DNA from: Cognatishimia coralii
GTDB taxonomy: Bacteria > Pseudomonadota > Alphaproteobacteria > Rhodobacterales > Rhodobacteraceae
NCBI RefSeq assembly: GCF_037478305.1
Contig: NZ_JBBGAZ010000004.1
Span: 186,001-250,000, forward strand
Direction: 5' to 3'
DNA: 64,000 bases
Shown here: one piece after another, positions 7,915-17,474 of the stretch
How the letters are laid out: each line of letters starts with the position of its first letter
How positions within the stretch are numbered: the first letter of the stretch is position 1
Notes under the pieces: generated by a model
What the model saw: only the letters and a program-made list of their open reading frames with translations
What the model was told of the DNA's origin: nothing
Database searches by the model: none
Position numbers and translations under genes: made by a program

Positions 7915-10458
7915 GTGCAGAATAATAGTTCCTATATCACGCTGATCACACCGGATGCACCGATGTCGCCTGATACCCACGGCGGGCGGGCGAAGTGTTT
8001 GCAACGTCTGGTGCGCATGGAGATGCCTGTGCCCACGACTGTGGCGCTGTCTTTTGAGGCCGTCCATAATATAGCGGCCGGTGATATGCCGGATCTGGCG
8101 CGGTTGATTTCGCCCTTTGAAGAGGGGCAAATTCTTTGTGTGCGGCCGAGCTCTCAGGATCCTGACTGGGGCGGGCCCGGTGCTGTGTTGAATATCGGTA
8201 TGAATGCCGAGCGTCATGCGCATTTGTCCAATACGCTGGGCCGCGAGGCGGCGGATGAGCTCTATTTCCGGTTTATTCAGGCTTATTCAGTGCATGTGGC
8301 ACGGCTTGATCCGGATATGTTTGATGACATTGACCCCACAGATGCCAATGCGGTGAATGAGGCATTGGATGCCTATGAGGATGAGGCCGATGAGGCCTTT
8401 CCTCAGGATCCGAAAGAACAGCTCGGCGGCGTTTTGCGCTCGATGGCGCGGGCTTGGGAAGGCACCTCGGCGCGGCTCTTGCGGATGGCGAAAGGGGCGC
8501 CTGCGGATGCGGGGCTTGGTCTTGTGGTTCAGGCGATGGTGCTTGGGCTGGGGCAGGGGGAATGCGGCTCGGGCGTGTTGCAATTGGTGGATAGCGTGTC
8601 CGGCACGCCGATGATCAAGGGGCGCTATCTGTCGCAATCTCAGGGCCGGGATGCTTTGGAGGCGGGCGAGAAGTCGCTGTTCCTTGAGAAAGATGACCGC
8701 GGCCCGTCGTTGGAAGATCAAGCACCAGAGGCCTTCTCTGAGCTGATCAAACACGCCGAAGCCATGCGCGTGCGCCTGCGCGAAGAGATGCAGGTCGAGT
8801 TTACGTTGGAAAACGGCGGCGTGCATATTCTGGACGGGGTGCGAGTTCAGCGATCTGCGCGCGCATCGGTTCGCATCGCTGTGGCTTTGGCCGAAGACGG
8901 GGTGATCTCGCGCCAGGAAGCGCTGTTGCGGGTGGAGCCGCGCGCGTTGAATGAACTTTTGCACCGGCAGGTGGATCCTGATGCGGACCGCGATGTGGTC
9001 GGATCAGGCGTGGCCGCGAGTCCGGGGGCTGCGACGGGGAAAATCGTGTTCTCTGCGGCTGATGCTCAGGCCTCGGCGGCGCGAGGTGAGGCTGCCGTTT
9101 TGGTGCGGCGTGAGACAAACCCTGAGGATATTCGCGGCATGCATGCGGCGGTTGCTGTTCTGACGGAACGTGGTGGTATCACCAGCCACGCCGCAGTGAT
9201 CGGACGCGGCATGGGTCTGCCCTGCGTAGTGGGCGCGAGCGAGATCCGATTTCAGGCGCGACGCAAGCAATTGATCGCGCCGGATGGGCGGGTCTTTGGC
9301 GAAGGCGATATCCTGACCATCGATGGATCCAACGGTCAGGTCTTGGCGGGACAGCCGCCGATGCTTGAAGCCGCCTTGGATGAGAGCTTTCAAAAGCTCA
9401 TGTCCTGGGCCGATGAGAACCGCGATATCGATGTGCGTGCCAATGCTGACACGCCGGCAGATGCCTTGACCGCGCGTAATTTCCAAGCGCAGGGCATCGG
9501 GCTCTGCCGCACCGAGCACATGTTCTTTGAAGAAGACCGCCTGACCGCCATGCGTGAGATGATCTTTGCGGATGAAAGCGATGATCGCAAAGCCGCTTTG
9601 GAGCGTTTGTTGCCGATCCAGCGTGAGGATTTCGTCGACCTCTTCCAGATCATGCAGGGACGCCCCGTTTGCATTCGTCTGTTCGATCCTCCTTTGCATG
9701 AGTTCCTGCCAAGCGACCGCACCGGCTTGCGCGATCTGGCCGAGGCCTTGAACCTGCCGCTTTCAACGGTGGAACGTCGCGTTGAGGCGCTCTCTGAATA
9801 TAACCCCATGCTCGGCATGCGTGGCGTGCGTTTGGGCATCGCAGTACCCGAGATCTATGACATGCAGGCGCGTGCGATCTTTGAAGCCACAATCGAGGCG
9901 TCCAAGGATGGCGATGCTGTGGTGCCCGAGATCATGATCCCTCTGGTCAGCGCGAAACGCGAGGTCGAACTGGTCAAAACCCGGATCGATGCGGTGGCTG
10001 CAGCCGTACGGACGGAACATAGCGATGCCTTTGAGTTCAAACTGGGGGTGATGGTGGAAACCCCACGGGCTGCGCTGCGCGCCGAAGAGATCGCGCCGAA
10101 CTGTCATTTCTTTAGCTTTGGCACCAATGACCTCACGCAGATGACCTATGGTCTGTCGCGCGATGACGCGGGGCGGTTTATGTCGGCCTATGTGCAGCAA
10201 GGTGTTTATGCAGAGGATCCGTTTCACACGCTGGATACTGACGGCGTGGGCGAGTTGGTGAAGCTTGGCGCAGAGCGCGGACGCAAGGAACGCCCCGACT
10301 TGGTGCTGTCGGTTTGTGGCGAACATGGCGGCAGTCCCGAGTCGATTGCCTTCTGCCGGAAGGTGGGAATGAACTATGTTTCCTGTTCACCATTCCGTGT
10401 TCCGGTGGCGCGATTGGCGGCGGCACAGCTGGCCATACGGGATCAAATTGGAAGCTAA
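7915..10458 (+). CDS. Pyruvate, phosphate dikinase-like PEP-utilising enzyme
   Basis: About 847 aa, related to PpdK, which interconverts pyruvate and phosphoenolpyruvate. The phosphohistidine domain has the catalytic His in TERGGITSHAAVIGRGMG (about residue 425). The C-terminal TIM-barrel domain has GVMVETPRAA, FFSFGTNDLTQMTYG and the catalytic Cys in VCGEHGGSPES (about 800). The N-terminal ATP-grasp region is shorter and more divergent than in true PpdK, keeping a recognisable VRPSSQDPDWGGPGAVLNIG. It may be a paralogue with an altered nucleotide site. GTG at 7915 is chosen over an earlier in-frame GTG at 7873 because AGGAGA lies nine bases upstream. Confidence 0.82.
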   Translation: MQNNSSYITLITPDAPMSPDTHGGRAKCLQRLVRMEMPVPTTVALSFEAVHNIAAGDMPDLARLISPFEEGQILCVRPSSQDPDWGGPGAVLNIGMNAERHAHLSNTLGREAADELYFRFIQAYSVHVARLDPDMFDDIDPTDANAVNEALDAYEDEADEAFPQDPKEQLGGVLRSMARAWEGTSARLLRMAKGAPADAGLGLVVQAMVLGLGQGECGSGVLQLVDSVSGTPMIKGRYLSQSQGRDALEAGEKSLFLEKDDRGPSLEDQAPEAFSELIKHAEAMRVRLREEMQVEFTLENGGVHILDGVRVQRSARASVRIAVALAEDGVISRQEALLRVEPRALNELLHRQVDPDADRDVVGSGVAASPGAATGKIVFSAADAQASAARGEAAVLVRRETNPEDIRGMHAAVAVLTERGGITSHAAVIGRGMGLPCVVGASEIRFQARRKQLIAPDGRVFGEGDILTIDGSNGQVLAGQPPMLEAALDESFQKLMSWADENRDIDVRANADTPADALTARNFQAQGIGLCRTEHMFFEEDRLTAMREMIFADESDDRKAALERLLPIQREDFVDLFQIMQGRPVCIRLFDPPLHEFLPSDRTGLRDLAEALNLPLSTVERRVEALSEYNPMLGMRGVRLGIAVPEIYDMQARAIFEATIEASKDGDAVVPEIMIPLVSAKREVELVKTRIDAVAAAVRTEHSDAFEFKLGVMVETPRAALRAEEIAPNCHFFSFGTNDLTQMTYGLSRDDAGRFMSAYVQQGVYAEDPFHTLDTDGVGELVKLGAERGRKERPDLVLSVCGEHGGSPESIAFCRKVGMNYVSCSPFRVPVARLAAAQLAIRDQIGS

Positions 10459-10608
10459 GTTTCTGTTTTGATTTAATAAGTCACACAAATCGCTCAAAAA
10501 CTGTGCGAAATTGTCACGGGGCTAGACCCGTCACGGGCTTTTCTGTAAATCGCTTCGATGTCTGGCCGGACCTGGGGAGGATCCGGCATTTCTATATGAG
10601 AGAATGCA

Positions 10609-11244
10609 ATGCGCATCTTGAGAAATGCAATTATGGCCCTTGCGCTGCTGGCGACTCCGGTTGCAGCAGACACACCGGCTTCCCCGCTTGAGCAGGCCCT
10701 TGCGGTCGAGCAATCCCGTATGGCGTTGCTGAATGGTGACCGGCTGAAGGGCTTTTTGCTGTTCCGCAACAAACGCGGCGCGCAGCCCGTCGAACGCACC
10801 ACCGAGTGGATCGACGCGCAGCCGTTCTTGGAAGGCGACAAGCAATGGGCCTGTTTGGCCGAGGCGCTTTACTTTGAAGCGCGCGGCGAAAGCACTGCCG
10901 GTCAATTCGCTGTGGCCGAGGTCATTTTGAACCGCGCCGAAAGCCGCCGCTTCCCCAACACTGTGTGTAAGGTGATCAACCAAGGCACAGGTCGCAAGCA
11001 CCGGTGCCAGTTCTCCTATACCTGCGACGGTCTGGCAGAGACCATCACGGATCAACGCGCCTATGAACGCATGGGCAAGATCGCGCATATTATGCTGAAT
11101 GGTGGCCCTCGGGATCTGACCGATGGGGCGACGTTTTACCATGCGAAATATGTGAACCCTGCCTGGGCGCGCCAATTTACGCGCACGGCCACTGTGGGCC
11201 AGCACCACTTTTACCGCCGCGCGACCCGCCTGTCGCAAAACTAA
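10609..11244 (+). CDS. Secreted cell wall hydrolase, SleB family
   Basis: 211-aa exported protein with a cleavable signal peptide (about 1-21, ending PVAADT) and a C-terminal Hydrolase_2/SleB domain. The domain contains the catalytic Glu in CLAEALYFEARGE, the VILNRAESRRFP stretch and the CQFSYTCDG segment. The family cuts peptidoglycan, either as lytic transglycosylase or amidase. It is transcribed from its own start about 150 bases after the PpdK-like gene. Conserved cysteines in the catalytic domain suggest a disulfide in the periplasm. Confidence 0.88.
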   Translation: MRILRNAIMALALLATPVAADTPASPLEQALAVEQSRMALLNGDRLKGFLLFRNKRGAQPVERTTEWIDAQPFLEGDKQWACLAEALYFEARGESTAGQFAVAEVILNRAESRRFPNTVCKVINQGTGRKHRCQFSYTCDGLAETITDQRAYERMGKIAHIMLNGGPRDLTDGATFYHAKYVNPAWARQFTRTATVGQHHFYRRATRLSQN

Positions 11245-11315
11245 AGGTAGGGTTTCCGCTCTGGTTCTGATGGTGCGCCGCTGCTATAGCGGCGCAAATC
11301 GTTTCAGGAGCCCCC

Positions 11316-12209
11316 ATGAGCGCATCCGCCTTTGATCATCCCGAAGCCCGCGCCAAGGCGACCGCGCCCAAAGGCGTGCATGATCGCCTGTCTCTGCGCG
11401 ACCATATCGTCTCTGTGGAAATCGGAGCGTTTCAGGCCGAGCGGGATATGGAGCAGCGGCTCAGTTTTGACGTTGTGGTCGAGGTCGCGGCCCCCGAAGC
11501 GGACCTTGGCGACGATGTGGATTTGATCCTGTCCTATGACCGGATCACTTGGGCGATTGAGCATGAACTGTCAGCAGAACGCCTGAACCTGCTTGAAACG
11601 CTGGCCGAGCGGATCGCGGATCGCATTTTGGCGGAGCCTTTGGCGATGCGGGTCTTTGTGCGTATCCAAAAGCTCGACAAAGGCAACGGCGCGCTGGGAG
11701 TAGAAATCGAGCGGGTGCCGGGGCAGGGGGATGGGCCGGTCGCGGCCGCGCGTGCTCCGGTTGTTGCGTTTCTGAGTAACGCCGCCCTCACGTCGCCTCA
11801 AGTCTCGACTTGGATTGCACAGCTTGACGCGTTGGATGCGCCGATGGTGCTGTGCCTGGACTTGCCCGAGGGCCGTGAGGCCGTGGATCTGGAACGGGCG
11901 CAGCTTAATATCGACCTTTTAGAGATCGAGCAGGCCGCGTGGCGACTATCTGCAGACTACCCTGCGTTGACCGTTGCGGGGACGCGGACGGAGCTGGACT
12001 GGGCGATGAAGAACCAACTCTCTGTGGTTTGGGCGCCTTCGAAGCTGGTTCTGGATGCGACCGACTCACCTGATCTTGCCCCAAAAGCACTCGCATGTTG
12101 GTTTGCTGAACAATGGCAGGCATCCCGGATGATTTGTTTCGGCGACACGTTGCCGACACCCCACACAATTCCCACACAGACTGTAACACTGGATCAAAGC
12201 GAATTCTGA
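11316..12209 (+). CDS. folB: Dihydroneopterin aldolase with a long C-terminal extension
   Basis: 297 aa. The first 130 residues are a FolB domain that cleaves 7,8-dihydroneopterin in folate synthesis, with IVSVEIGAFQAERDMEQ, the DLILSYDRI strand and LNLLETLAERI followed by VFVRIQKLDKG. Typical FolB is about 120 aa. The extra 160 residues have no recognisable pterin pyrophosphokinase motifs and look like an alpha/beta domain of unknown role; the same extension is, to my knowledge, usual in Rhodobacterales. ATG at 11316 follows CAGGAGCC. folP and glmM follow on the same strand. Confidence 0.88.
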   Translation: MSASAFDHPEARAKATAPKGVHDRLSLRDHIVSVEIGAFQAERDMEQRLSFDVVVEVAAPEADLGDDVDLILSYDRITWAIEHELSAERLNLLETLAERIADRILAEPLAMRVFVRIQKLDKGNGALGVEIERVPGQGDGPVAAARAPVVAFLSNAALTSPQVSTWIAQLDALDAPMVLCLDLPEGREAVDLERAQLNIDLLEIEQAAWRLSADYPALTVAGTRTELDWAMKNQLSVVWAPSKLVLDATDSPDLAPKALACWFAEQWQASRMICFGDTLPTPHTIPTQTVTLDQSEF

Positions 12210-12248
12210 GCGCTTGCCACAGCGCGTTTGATCGCACATGCAAAAGAT

Positions 12249-13259
12249 ATGAAGACCTATTACCGTGCCATACCGCAAGTTGATGCGGCCCGTCCTGAAG
12301 GTGCCTTTGACCTCGCCGGAGGCTGGGCGTGGTTTTCTCAGGTCGAAGTTCTGCGGCGTGGGCAAGCGCCCGAAATCATCCCTGCGGCCCAAGCGACGGA
12401 AGAGGCGCTTGCGCGGATGACGGAGCCGCGTGGCACGCTCGCGGGGCTTGATATGGCCACACCGCAGGTCATGGGCATCCTGAACGTGACGCCTGACAGT
12501 TTCTCGGACGGCGGCGAATTTAACGCCCCCGATGCGGCCATCGCGCGGGTGGCCGAGATGGCCAACCAAGGCGCGACGATCATCGACATTGGCGGAGAAT
12601 CCACCCGTCCGGGCGCAGGTCATGTGGCCGTGGTCGAAGAAATTGCGCGCACAGCACCCGTAATCGCCGCGGTAACGGCAAAATCAGACGTACCGATCAG
12701 CATCGATACCCGCAAAGCCCCCGTCGCACGCGAAGCGCTTTCGGCAGGTGCAACGCTGATCAATGATGTGTCCGGGTTCACCTGGGACGGAGATCTCGCG
12801 CCATTTGCAGCAGAGGCGGGTGCACCGGTCTGTGTCATGCATGCGCAAGGTGATCCGGCCACAATGCAGGACGATCCGACCTATGACGACGTGCTGCTCG
12901 ACGTTTATGATTTTCTAGAGGCACAGGTCGGCTATCTGACCAGCCTCGGCATTCCACGACATCAAATTCTGGTCGATCCGGGCATCGGCTTTGGCAAGAC
13001 TTTGACGCATAACCTCGCGCTTTTGGCGCGGCTCAGCCTGTTTCACAGCCTGGGCTGTCCGATTTTGCTGGGTGCGTCACGCAAACGATTTATTGGTACA
13101 TTAAGCAACACCGAAGACGCCCACGACCGGATGCCCGGCTCCGTGGCCGTCGCTTTGGCAGGCGTGGCGCAGGGCGTGCAGGTTCTGCGCGTGCATGACG
13201 TGGCAGAGACCACGCAGGCGCTGACGCTTTGGCAAGCGGTGACGAAAGGGACGAATTAA
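12249..13259 (+). CDS. folP: Dihydropteroate synthase
   Basis: 336-aa TIM-barrel enzyme joining p-aminobenzoate to the pterin pyrophosphate, the sulfonamide target. Clear motifs: VMGILNVTPDSFSDGG (about residue 75), IIDIGGESTRPGA (about 115), LINDVSGF, VDPGIGFGKT and GASRKRFIGTL. About 70 residues precede the usual start of the barrel; they are retained because the frame is well coded. The ATG at 12249 is chosen over an upstream TTG; no strong ribosome-binding site is seen. Its stop directly abuts the glmM start codon. Confidence 0.95.
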   Translation: MKTYYRAIPQVDAARPEGAFDLAGGWAWFSQVEVLRRGQAPEIIPAAQATEEALARMTEPRGTLAGLDMATPQVMGILNVTPDSFSDGGEFNAPDAAIARVAEMANQGATIIDIGGESTRPGAGHVAVVEEIARTAPVIAAVTAKSDVPISIDTRKAPVAREALSAGATLINDVSGFTWDGDLAPFAAEAGAPVCVMHAQGDPATMQDDPTYDDVLLDVYDFLEAQVGYLTSLGIPRHQILVDPGIGFGKTLTHNLALLARLSLFHSLGCPILLGASRKRFIGTLSNTEDAHDRMPGSVAVALAGVAQGVQVLRVHDVAETTQALTLWQAVTKGTN

Positions 13260-14603
13260 ATGACACGTAAGCTCTTTGGCACCGATGGGGTGCGTGGGAC
13301 CGCGAATACCTATCCAATGACCGCCGAAATGGCGCTCAAGATTGGCGCGGCTGTGGGGCGGTATTTCCGCAAAGACAAATCCGACGCGCACCGTGTGGTG
13401 ATCGGCAAGGACACTCGGCTGTCAGGCTATATGTTTGAACATGCTCTGACGGCGGGGCTGACTTCTACTGGGATGAATGTCTTTTTGCTGGGTCCCGTGC
13501 CGACGCCGGCGGTTGGCCTGCTGACAACCTCAATGCGTGCCGACCTCGGTGTGATGATTTCAGCCAGCCACAACCCGGCCTGTGACAATGGCATCAAATT
13601 CTTTGGCCCAGATGGGTTCAAGCTGTCTGACGAAGCCGAAGCCGAAATCGAAAGGCTGGTATTTGAGGGCGTCGAGCCCGCGCAGGCCCAACATATCGGC
13701 CGCGCGAAACGGATCGATGACGGCCGCTTCCGCTATATCGAGCGTGTAAAGAGCTCACTGCCATCTGCGCTGCCCTTGAGCGGTCTAAAAGTGGTGGTCG
13801 ATTGCGCCAATGGTGCGGCGCACCGTGCAGCGCCCGAAGCCTTGTGGGAAATGGGCGCCGAAGTCGTTTCGATTGGCGTCTCTCCGAATGGTTTTAACAT
13901 CAACGACAAATGCGGCTCGACCTATCCGGCCACCATCAGTGAAGCCGTGGTGCGCCATAATGCCCATGTGGGCATTTCGCTGGATGGGGACGCGGATCGC
14001 GTGATGATCGTGGATGAAGCGGGCATGGTGGCTGATGGCGACCAGATCATGGCGCTTTTGGCGGATCGTTGGGCAGGCGCTGGGAAACTGGCCAATGACA
14101 CCTTGGTTGCAACCGTTATGTCCAATCTTGGGCTGGAGCGGTTCTTGCAAGCGCGTGGCCTCAAGCTTGAACGCACCAAAGTTGGCGACCGCTATGTCGT
14201 TGAACGAATGCGCCAAGGTGGGTTCAACCTTGGCGGCGAACAATCGGGCCACATTGTCATGACCGATTACGCGACCACAGGCGATGGCCTTTTGGCAGGC
14301 CTTCAGTTCCTTGCGGCAATGGTGGAAACTGGTCGCCCTGCGAGTGAACTCACACAGAACTTCGAGAAGGTTCCTCAGCTTCTGAAGAATGTGCGCTACG
14401 GCGCTGGGCAAGATCCGCTTGAGGTGGCTCAGGTCCAAAAAGCCATTGCGGATGCGGAAACCAAGCTGAACGGCTATGGCCGCCTGTTGATCCGCAAGTC
14501 CGGCACCGAGCCTCTGATCCGTGTGATGGCGGAATGCGAAGATCCGGTACTGCTCGAGCATGTAGTGGACGGCATCGTTTCGGAAGTGGCCGCGAGCGTC
14601 TAG
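13260..14603 (+). CDS. glmM: Phosphoglucosamine mutase
   Basis: 447-aa alpha-D-phosphohexomutase converting glucosamine-6-phosphate to glucosamine-1-phosphate for UDP-GlcNAc and cell-wall synthesis. Begins with LFGTDGVRG. The phosphoserine is in VMISASHNP (about residue 100), the magnesium loop is DGDADRVM (about 242), the sugar loop GGEQSGH (about 325) and the C-terminal phosphate loop RKSGTEPLIRVM. Full length. ATG follows the folP TAA with no gap, so translation is probably coupled. The stop overlaps that of the convergent EamA gene. Confidence 0.97.
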   Translation: MTRKLFGTDGVRGTANTYPMTAEMALKIGAAVGRYFRKDKSDAHRVVIGKDTRLSGYMFEHALTAGLTSTGMNVFLLGPVPTPAVGLLTTSMRADLGVMISASHNPACDNGIKFFGPDGFKLSDEAEAEIERLVFEGVEPAQAQHIGRAKRIDDGRFRYIERVKSSLPSALPLSGLKVVVDCANGAAHRAAPEALWEMGAEVVSIGVSPNGFNINDKCGSTYPATISEAVVRHNAHVGISLDGDADRVMIVDEAGMVADGDQIMALLADRWAGAGKLANDTLVATVMSNLGLERFLQARGLKLERTKVGDRYVVERMRQGGFNLGGEQSGHIVMTDYATTGDGLLAGLQFLAAMVETGRPASELTQNFEKVPQLLKNVRYGAGQDPLEVAQVQKAIADAETKLNGYGRLLIRKSGTEPLIRVMAECEDPVLLEHVVDGIVSEVAASV

Positions 14604-15502
14604 CCGCGCGTGAACATCCGTTTGAGGGCGCCGTATTGTGACACTGCGACGCCCGAGAGGATCAGCAATAGCGCCAGGAGCATGGTGGCCGGCAGAGGCT
14701 CGCCAAGAATGAGCGCGCCCATGACCACGGACCAAACCGGTACCTGATAGTTCACGAGGCTCATGAAAGTGGAGCCCGCCTCTCGGATCACGCGCACACG
14801 CAAAAGGTTTGCCGCAGCCGTCGGGATCAGGCCAAGCACGGCGATCACGATCAACGTGTCTTGCGGAATCGCCGGAGGGAGGCCCTCGACGATCAGAGCA
14901 ATCGGCAGAATGACTGCCGCGCCAATGAGAAGTAGCACAGCGGACAGGCCAACCGGATCCGCTGCAGGCATTTTGCGCAGCACGATGGAACACACAGCAT
15001 AGCACGCCGTCGCACCTAGCAGGGAGAACCGCCCCCACGTTTCCATCGAGCTGCCGGATGAGGCCAGCACATCGCCGCCCATCAAAAAGGCCACGCCAAT
15101 AAAGCCCACGACAAAGCCAAAGACCTTTCGCAGGTTCATCTTTTCATCTGGCAAAAACACATGAGCGAGGGGCAGAATCATCAGCGCAATTGCCGCCATG
15201 CTGATCCCTGCAAAGCCCGAGGTCACATATTGTTGCCCCCATCCGATCAGAAAGAAGGGCACGACCGAGCTGAAAATCGCAACGAAAGTCATGCGTCCCC
15301 AAGCGCTCTCTTCGGGGAAGAGTTTGAAGCCGCGCAACCCCCAAAACAGCGTCAGGAGGATAGATCCAAGACAGATACGGCTGGTCGCCAGCCACAGCGG
15401 AGAAAGGTCTTCGATCGCCAGTTCTGTAAGGAGAAACGTCGATCCCCAGACAAAGCCAAGCGTGGCCACCATGATCCAATATTTAACGGGAATGTCCGGC
15501 AT
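14600..15502 (-). CDS. EamA/DMT superfamily permease
   Basis: 300-aa inner-membrane protein with about ten hydrophobic segments arranged as two EamA repeats (about 10-140 and 155-290), each with the family's Pro/Gly-rich helix ends. The family exports or imports small metabolites; the substrate cannot be inferred here. Start ATG at 15502 and stop shared over four bases with glmM. No partner gene in the neighbourhood points to a pathway. Confidence 0.88.
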   Translation of the reverse strand: MPDIPVKYWIMVATLGFVWGSTFLLTELAIEDLSPLWLATSRICLGSILLTLFWGLRGFKLFPEESAWGRMTFVAIFSSVVPFFLIGWGQQYVTSGFAGISMAAIALMILPLAHVFLPDEKMNLRKVFGFVVGFIGVAFLMGGDVLASSGSSMETWGRFSLLGATACYAVCSIVLRKMPAADPVGLSAVLLLIGAAVILPIALIVEGLPPAIPQDTLIVIAVLGLIPTAAANLLRVRVIREAGSTFMSLVNYQVPVWSVVMGALILGEPLPATMLLALLLILSGVAVSQYGALKRMFTRG

Positions 15503-15786
15503 CGTACCCTCGTAAATTCCCGCGCACGTTCTGCCTGTTTCAGAGCGGCGTCAAGCCAGTTTCCTGTGTGAAACCGCTGTGTTGGAGTCAGTTGGCAATG
15601 GATCCGATTCAACCAATTGTTACACCGCTGCCTAAGAATTAAGCTTTAGGTTGATTTTGAAGATGGAATGCGTACCATAGTTGAAAACAAAATTGAGCGC
15701 AGAGCAGATTTGAACATGTATCACCGAAAGACGCGGGCGATGGCCTAAGTGTAGGGATTGCATGTGAAAATTAGAAGGAGACCATT

Positions 15787-16251
15787 ATGCCTTCACCGAT
15801 ACAGAAGAGAGTCCTCGTCGAGTGCGACGCAGCGACGGCCTTTGATATTTTCGTCCTTCATTTAGATCGCTGGTGGCCCGTTAGGGAACATTCGGTCTCG
15901 GGTGCGCAGGGTCAGGTCCCTCTAGCGGTCCATGTTGATGCGCAGCCCGGAGGGGCCATCACTGAAACCAAATTCGACGGTTCAGCCACAGTCTGGGGGC
16001 ATGTGATGGAAATCACGCCGGGCGCACGCTTTGTGGCGTCTTGGCATCCGGGGCACGGATCCAAAATGGCGACCAAGCTGGACGTGAGCTTTCAAAACGC
16101 ACCGCTTGGCAAATGCAAAGTCACGCTGGTGCATGGCGGCTGGCGCGTCTGGGGTCCAGAGGCCTTTAAGCGTCGTGATATGTATCTAGGTGGTTGGGAC
16201 TATGTTCTTGGCAAATGCTATACCGAGAGCGTGGCAGAGCTTTTGGCCTGA
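15787..16251 (+). CDS. SRPBCC (AHSA1-like) domain protein
   Basis: 154-aa protein with the START/SRPBCC helix-grip fold typical of the AHSA1 group. It opens with VLVECDAATAFDIFV, and the paired tryptophans in HLDRWWPVREHS and the GWDYVLGKC ending are characteristic. The group binds hydrophobic ligands or chaperones; no catalytic function can be assigned. AGAAGGAGACC sits before the ATG. It is monocistronic, with 280 bases upstream free of genes. Confidence 0.8.
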   Translation: MPSPIQKRVLVECDAATAFDIFVLHLDRWWPVREHSVSGAQGQVPLAVHVDAQPGGAITETKFDGSATVWGHVMEITPGARFVASWHPGHGSKMATKLDVSFQNAPLGKCKVTLVHGGWRVWGPEAFKRRDMYLGGWDYVLGKCYTESVAELLA

Positions 16252-16256
16252 CGCGG

Positions 16257-16289
16257 CAAAAGAAAAGGCCCCGCCGACGGGCGAGGCCT
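16257..16289 (-). terminator. Intrinsic terminator for ilvC
   Basis: An AGGCCCCGCC / GGGCGAGGCCT hairpin (16266-16289, one mismatch, short loop) is followed on the minus strand by a T-rich tract (complement of the A run at 16258-16265). It lies 23 bases past the ilvC stop and may also help end the convergent SRPBCC transcript. Confidence 0.75.
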
Positions 16290-16311
16290 GATCAATCGGA
16301 AGAACTCCGAG

Positions 16312-17334
16312 TTAGTTCTTGGATTTGTCGACCATTTTGCCAGCCGCGATCCATGGCATCATGCCACGCAGTTTCGCGCCGGTTTCTTCGATCATATGCT
16401 CGTCGTTTGCACGACGGGAGGCTTTCAGAGTTGGCTGACCAACCTGGTTCTCCAGCATGAAGTCGCGGACGAAACGGCCGGACTGGATGTCTTCCAGAAC
16501 TTCTTTCATGCGCGCTTTGGTTTCGTCGTACTTCAGGATGCGTGGGCCGGTGACGTACTGACCGTATTCCGCCGTGTTCGAGATCGAGTAATCCATGTTC
16601 GCGATGCCGCCTTCGTAGATCAGGTCTACGATCAGCTTCACTTCGTGCAGACATTCGAAATAGGCCATCTCAGGCGCATAACCCGCTTCGACCAGAGTTT
16701 CGAAACCGCAGCGGATCAGTTCGACCAGACCACCGCAGAGAACAGCTTGTTCACCAAAGAGGTCGGTTTCGCATTCTTCGCGGAAGTTGGTTTCGATGAT
16801 GCCGGAACGACCGCCACCGATTGCTGAGCAATAGGACAGGCCGATTTCAAGCGCTTTGCCGGTTGCGTCGGTGTTCACAGCTACAAGGCAAGGCACGCCG
16901 CCGCCTTTGGTGTATTCGCCACGAACGGTGTGACCTGGGCCTTTTGGCGCCATCATGATCACGTCAACGCCTTCTTTTGGCTCGATCAGACCAAAGTGCA
17001 CGTTCAGGCCGTGGGCGAACGCGATGGCTGCGCCTGGCTTGATGTTGTCGTGGACGTATTTCTTATAGGTCTCTGCCTGCAGTTCGTCGGGCATGGTGAA
17101 CATGATGACGTCGCACCATGCTGCCGCTTCCGCGATGCCCATCACTTGCAGGCCTTCCGCTTCGGCTTTCGCCGCAGATGCAGAGCCTTCGCGCAGCGCA
17201 ACAACAACGTTCTTCGCGCCAGAGTCGCGCAGGTTCAGCGCATGTGCGTGGCCCTGAGAGCCATAGCCCAGGATAGCAACTTTCGCTTCTTTGATCAGGT
17301 TCACATCGCAATCGCGGTCATAATATACGCGCAT
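16312..17334 (-). CDS. ilvC: Ketol-acid reductoisomerase (class I)
   Basis: 340-aa NADPH-dependent enzyme of valine, isoleucine and leucine synthesis. The N-terminal Rossmann domain has VAILGYGSQGHAHA near residue 20. The catalytic domain has MMAPKGPGHTVR, the metal-binding DLFGEQAVLCGG and the EMAYFECLHEVKLIVDLIYEGG helix. Class I length. The ATG at 17334 follows GAGGAGAAAATC; the open frame extends 39 codons upstream without a better start. Divergent from an Lrp/AsnC regulator gene, which is a plausible controller. Confidence 0.97.
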   Translation of the reverse strand: MRVYYDRDCDVNLIKEAKVAILGYGSQGHAHALNLRDSGAKNVVVALREGSASAAKAEAEGLQVMGIAEAAAWCDVIMFTMPDELQAETYKKYVHDNIKPGAAIAFAHGLNVHFGLIEPKEGVDVIMMAPKGPGHTVRGEYTKGGGVPCLVAVNTDATGKALEIGLSYCSAIGGGRSGIIETNFREECETDLFGEQAVLCGGLVELIRCGFETLVEAGYAPEMAYFECLHEVKLIVDLIYEGGIANMDYSISNTAEYGQYVTGPRILKYDETKARMKEVLEDIQSGRFVRDFMLENQVGQPTLKASRRANDEHMIEETGAKLRGMMPWIAAGKMVDKSKN

Positions 17335-17430
17335 GATTTTCTCCTCATTGTCCCATCGGGGGTTGAATTGACGCCAGCATAGGGATGATTGAAGGGGTTT
17401 CGAGTGCATTTTGCGCGAAATTCTGAGTAT

Positions 17431-17447
17431 GAATGCACTGTTCATTC
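17431..17447. promoter_or_regulatory. Candidate Lrp/AsnC operator between ilvC and lrp
   Basis: GAATG-N7-CATTC is an exact inverted repeat in the 140-base gap between ilvC and the first Lrp/AsnC gene. A wider pair, AGTGCA at 17403 and TGCACT at 17434, overlaps it. Position and symmetry suit a regulator dimer, but the binding protein is inferred only from gene adjacency. Confidence 0.35.
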
Positions 17448-17474
17448 GCAAAAATTTAAAATAATGAAGTATTC

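Noticed and set aside
10505..10550. CCCG/CGGG repeats before CTTTT after the PpdK-like gene, as a terminator
   Set aside because: Only a four-base stem; too weak to call.
13785..15038. 417-aa minus-strand frame
   Set aside because: Antisense of glmM running into the EamA gene; composition rich in His, Arg and Cys as in shadows.
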